Shown in pieces: positions 61,573-64,000 of a stretch of DNA of 64,000 nucleotides (its first letter is position 1; every line of letters begins with the position of its first letter). Source of the stretch: Achromobacter spanius. Its GTDB lineage: Bacteria; Pseudomonadota; Gammaproteobacteria; Burkholderiales; Burkholderiaceae_B. The stretch lies in assembly GCF_002812705.1 (NCBI RefSeq), contig NZ_CP025030.1, positions 310,001-374,000 on the forward strand, read 5' to 3'. The translations under genes and the position numbers were made by a program. Under the pieces are notes generated by a model. It did not search any database. It saw only the letters and a program-made list of their open reading frames with translations, and was not told the origin of the DNA.

Positions 61573-63594
61573 ATGACAGAACGCCGTTCCATTCTTGCGC
61601 TTCCCGACCTGCTCATCAGCCAGATTGCCGCTGGCGAGGTGATCGAGCGGCCTGCCTCCGTGCTCAAGGAAATCCTTGAGAACGCGATCGATGCGGGCGG
61701 CCGCGCCATCGAAGTGCGCCTGGAGGGCGGCGGCATTCGCCGTATCGCCGTGACGGACGACGGCGGCGGCATTCCGCCCGACGAATTGCCGCTGGCGCTG
61801 GCCCGCCACGCCACCAGCAAGATCCGGTCGTTGAACGAATTGGAATCCGTGGCGTCGATGGGGTTTCGTGGCGAAGCGCTGGCCTCGATTGCCTCGGTGG
61901 CCCAGGTCACCATCATTTCGCGCACCCGTGACGGCGAACACGCCTGGCAGATCGACGCGGGCAGCATGCAGGTCAGCCCCGCTTCCGGCCCCCCCGGCAC
62001 CACCGTGGACGTGCGCCAGTTGTTCGACGCCGTGCCCGCGCGGCGCAAGTTCCTGCGGTCCGAGGCCACCGAATTCGGCCATTGCGTGGATGCCATGGAG
62101 CGGATTGCGCTGGCGCACCCGCAGATTGCCTTCCGCCTGTTCCATCACGATCGCGCGCAACGCCAGTGGCTGCCGGCCGAACCGCCTCAGCGCATCCGCG
62201 ACGTGCTGGGCGCGGAATTCGCCGAACACGGCCTCTTGCTGTCGCATTCGGTAGGCGCCGTCAGCCTGGCCGGCATGATCACCCGCCCGACCGCCGCGCG
62301 CGCCCGCGCCGACCGCCAATACCTGTACGTGAACGGCCGCTATGTGCGCGACCGCACAGTCAGCCACGCGCTGCGCGCCGCTTACGCCGACGTGCTGCAC
62401 GGCGACCGCCAGCCCGCCTACGTACTGTTCCTGGACATCGACCCCGCCGCCGTGGACGTGAACGTGCACCCGGCCAAGCACGAGGTCCGCTTTCGCGACA
62501 GTGGCGCCGTGCACCGCTTCGTGTCCCACGCGGTCGGCCAGACGCTGGCACAGACGGGAGGCTCGTCGGCGGTTGCGCCCGCCCGGCAAGATCAGGACGA
62601 AGACGGCGGCTTTGAAACCGTCGCGTCCGGCAGCGCGGGCTTGGGCCAGGGTTCGGCTTCGGCGTCGGGATCGGCGTCGGGCTTGGGCTCCAGCTCAGGC
62701 TTGGGCGACGGCGCGAGTGCAATCGCGAACACCGCCGCAGCCGCCGCCCATGCGCGTCCCCAAGACGGCCACACCGCCCCGAATTCTCCCCGCCCCGGCT
62801 ACACCGGCCAGCCCGCCGCCTATGGCCTGCGCCCGTCGCCCGCCCCGCAGCGCGCCCACACGCAGGTGCCGTTCCGGCTGCATGCCGAGCCCGCCGGCAT
62901 ACCTGCCGCCGACTGGCAATCGCTGTACCGCCCCTTGAGCGACGACACGGCGGCCAAGGTCACGCCGATCAGCGAACCCCGGCCCGCCCCCACGCTGCCC
63001 GCCGACGAAGAGCACCCGCTGGGCATGGCCCTGGCGCAATTGCACGGCATCTACATCCTGGCGCAGAACCGCCGGGGCATGGTGCTGGTGGACATGCACG
63101 CTGCCCACGAGCGCGTCGTCTACGAACAACTGAAGCAGGCGCTGGATGCCCGCAGCCTGCCGCGCCAGGATCTGCTGGTGCCCGTGGTGTTCCACGCCCA
63201 GGAAAAAGACGTGGCCCTGGTCGAGGAATTCGACACCCAACTGAACGATCTGGGTTTCGAGATGCGCCCGTCCGGCCCGACGTCGATCGCTGTCCGCTCC
63301 GTGCCCGCCGTCCTGGCGCGCGGCGACATCGAAACGCTGGCGCGCGCCGTGCTGCGCGACCTGGGCGCCGTGGGCGTGTCGCGCTTGCTGACCGAACAGC
63401 GCAACGAACTGCTGTCGACCATGGCCTGCCACGGTTCCGTGCGCGCCAACCGCAAGCTGACCCTCGAAGAAATGAACGGACTGTTGCGGCAAATGGAAGC
63501 CACCGAACGCGCCGACCAGTGCAACCACGGCCGCCCGACCTGGGTGCAATGGTCCGTGTCCGACCTGGACAAGCTCTTTCTGCGCGGACAATAA
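61573..63594 (+). CDS. mutL: DNA mismatch repair protein MutL
   Basis: Mismatch-repair ATPase of 673 residues. The GHKL domain has [11 protein letters not shown] (catalytic E33), [11 protein letters not shown] and ATSKIRS, then [10 protein letters not shown] and the [12 protein letters not shown] motif. The C-terminal domain (from about 480) carries [12 protein letters not shown] at 507, matching the DQHA(x)2E(x)4E endonuclease motif, and CNHGRP at 650. The linker (about 330-470) has a Gly/Ser/Ala run at about 355-382. ATG 61573 matches the family start. A nicking MutL implies no MutH dependence. Confidence 0.94.
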   Translation: MTERRSILALPDLLISQIAAGEVIERPASVLKEILENAIDAGGRAIEVRLEGGGIRRIAVTDDGGGIPPDELPLALARHATSKIRSLNELESVASMGFRGEALASIASVAQVTIISRTRDGEHAWQIDAGSMQVSPASGPPGTTVDVRQLFDAVPARRKFLRSEATEFGHCVDAMERIALAHPQIAFRLFHHDRAQRQWLPAEPPQRIRDVLGAEFAEHGLLLSHSVGAVSLAGMITRPTAARARADRQYLYVNGRYVRDRTVSHALRAAYADVLHGDRQPAYVLFLDIDPAAVDVNVHPAKHEVRFRDSGAVHRFVSHAVGQTLAQTGGSSAVAPARQDQDEDGGFETVASGSAGLGQGSASASGSASGLGSSSGLGDGASAIANTAAAAAHARPQDGHTAPNSPRPGYTGQPAAYGLRPSPAPQRAHTQVPFRLHAEPAGIPAADWQSLYRPLSDDTAAKVTPISEPRPAPTLPADEEHPLGMALAQLHGIYILAQNRRGMVLVDMHAAHERVVYEQLKQALDARSLPRQDLLVPVVFHAQEKDVALVEEFDTQLNDLGFEMRPSGPTSIAVRSVPAVLARGDIETLARAVLRDLGAVGVSRLLTEQRNELLSTMACHGSVRANRKLTLEEMNGLLRQMEATERADQCNHGRPTWVQWSVSDLDKLFLRGQ

Positions 63595-63596
63595 GC

Positions 63597-64000
63597 TTGC
63601 CCTCATCCCTGCCTTCTTCGCTGCCGCCGGTCATCTGCCTGGCCGGCCCCACCGCCGCCGGCAAAAGCGCGTCCACGCTGGCGCTGGCCGAACGCTGGCC
63701 CATGGAAATCATCAACGTCGATTCGGCCACCATCTACCGTGGCATGGACATCGGCACGGCCAAGCCCTCCCCCGAGGAACAGGCGCGCGTTCCCCAACAT
63801 CTGCTGGACATCCTGGACCCCGCGCAGTCGTACTCAGCAGCGGAATTCCGCGCCGACGCACTGCGCCTGATCGAAGAGATCCGCGCGCGCGGGCGCATTC
63901 CGCTGTTGGCGGGCGGCACCATGATGTATTACAAGGCGCTGCGCGACGGGCTGGACGACCTGCCCCAGGCCGACCCTGCCCTGCGCGCCGAGATCGAAGC
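63597..64000 (+). CDS. miaA: tRNA dimethylallyltransferase (3' end outside window)
   Basis: Adds the isopentenyl group to A37 of tRNAs reading UNN codons. The visible 134 residues have the P-loop [30 protein letters not shown] and the [18 protein letters not shown] motif, all MiaA signatures. It follows mutL by two bases, the mutL-miaA order common in proteobacteria. TTG 63597 is the nearest start; an in-frame ATG at 63549 inside mutL is an alternative. The frame stays open to the right edge. Confidence 0.9.
   Translation, partial: MPSSLPSSLPPVICLAGPTAAGKSASTLALAERWPMEIINVDSATIYRGMDIGTAKPSPEEQARVPQHLLDILDPAQSYSAAEFRADALRLIEEIRARGRIPLLAGGTMMYYKALRDGLDDLPQADPALRAEIE

Overview
The window is GC-rich chromosomal DNA (roughly two-thirds G+C by eye). 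Its gene content points to a beta-proteobacterium of the Alcaligenaceae, most likely Achromobacter or a close Bordetella relative. The main pointers are two Bug-type periplasmic receptors, a CaiB/acyl-CoA dehydrogenase set, two Rieske oxygenase systems, several LysR regulators, and a double-length UvrA. No rRNA, tRNA, CRISPR array, transposase or phage gene was seen.

Bases 1-17048 form one co-directional catabolic and uptake cluster. In order it encodes an indolepyruvate:ferredoxin oxidoreductase pair (the first gene runs in from the left edge), a flavin/2Fe-2S reductase, a two-subunit Rieske dioxygenase, an acyl-CoA ligase, a thiolase-fold protein without the thiolase cysteine, a DUF35 zinc-ribbon protein fused to a degenerate short-chain dehydrogenase, an isatin-hydrolase-like cyclase, an intact SDR, and a branched-chain-type ABC transporter with a fused permease-ATPase. 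My reading, an inference, is an auxin (indole-3-acetate) pathway. In it the dioxygenase makes dioxindole-3-acetate, the ligase adds CoA, the thiolase/DUF35 pair performs a retro-aldol release of acetyl-CoA to leave isatin, the cyclase opens isatin to isatinate, and the oxidoreductase decarboxylates it to the anthranilate level.

Bases 17045-22006 hold a glycosyltransferase, a LysR regulator, an unlisted 42-residue basic protein with its own terminator, and an iclR-eda-kdgK operon for 2-keto-3-deoxygluconate use. Bases 22007-34362 hold a LexA-like box and a perfect palindrome ahead of the double UvrA, then folate genes (pabB and a pabC-like gene) separated by an 8-bp minisatellite and an inverted repeat. 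They are followed by a second, LysR-controlled Rieske hydroxylase (alpha, beta, ferredoxin) and tcdA. Bases 34411-38991 are a macA-macB-outer membrane factor efflux operon.

Bases 39355-49465 carry an MFS transporter, a ChaC-like gene, pdxH, a flavin reductase/FAD oxidoreductase pair, purU, and an acyl-CoA dehydrogenase-Bug-CaiB set with a divergent LysR gene. Bases 49475-50588 are five tandem copies of a 227/228-bp palindromic unit. The same short repeat family recurs at 29.4 kb and 60.7 kb. Bases 50703-64000 carry an APC permease, ggt, a LysR gene, another Bug receptor, an AEC transporter, fumC, and the housekeeping run tsaE-amiC, dedA (opposite strand), mutL and miaA (cut by the right edge).
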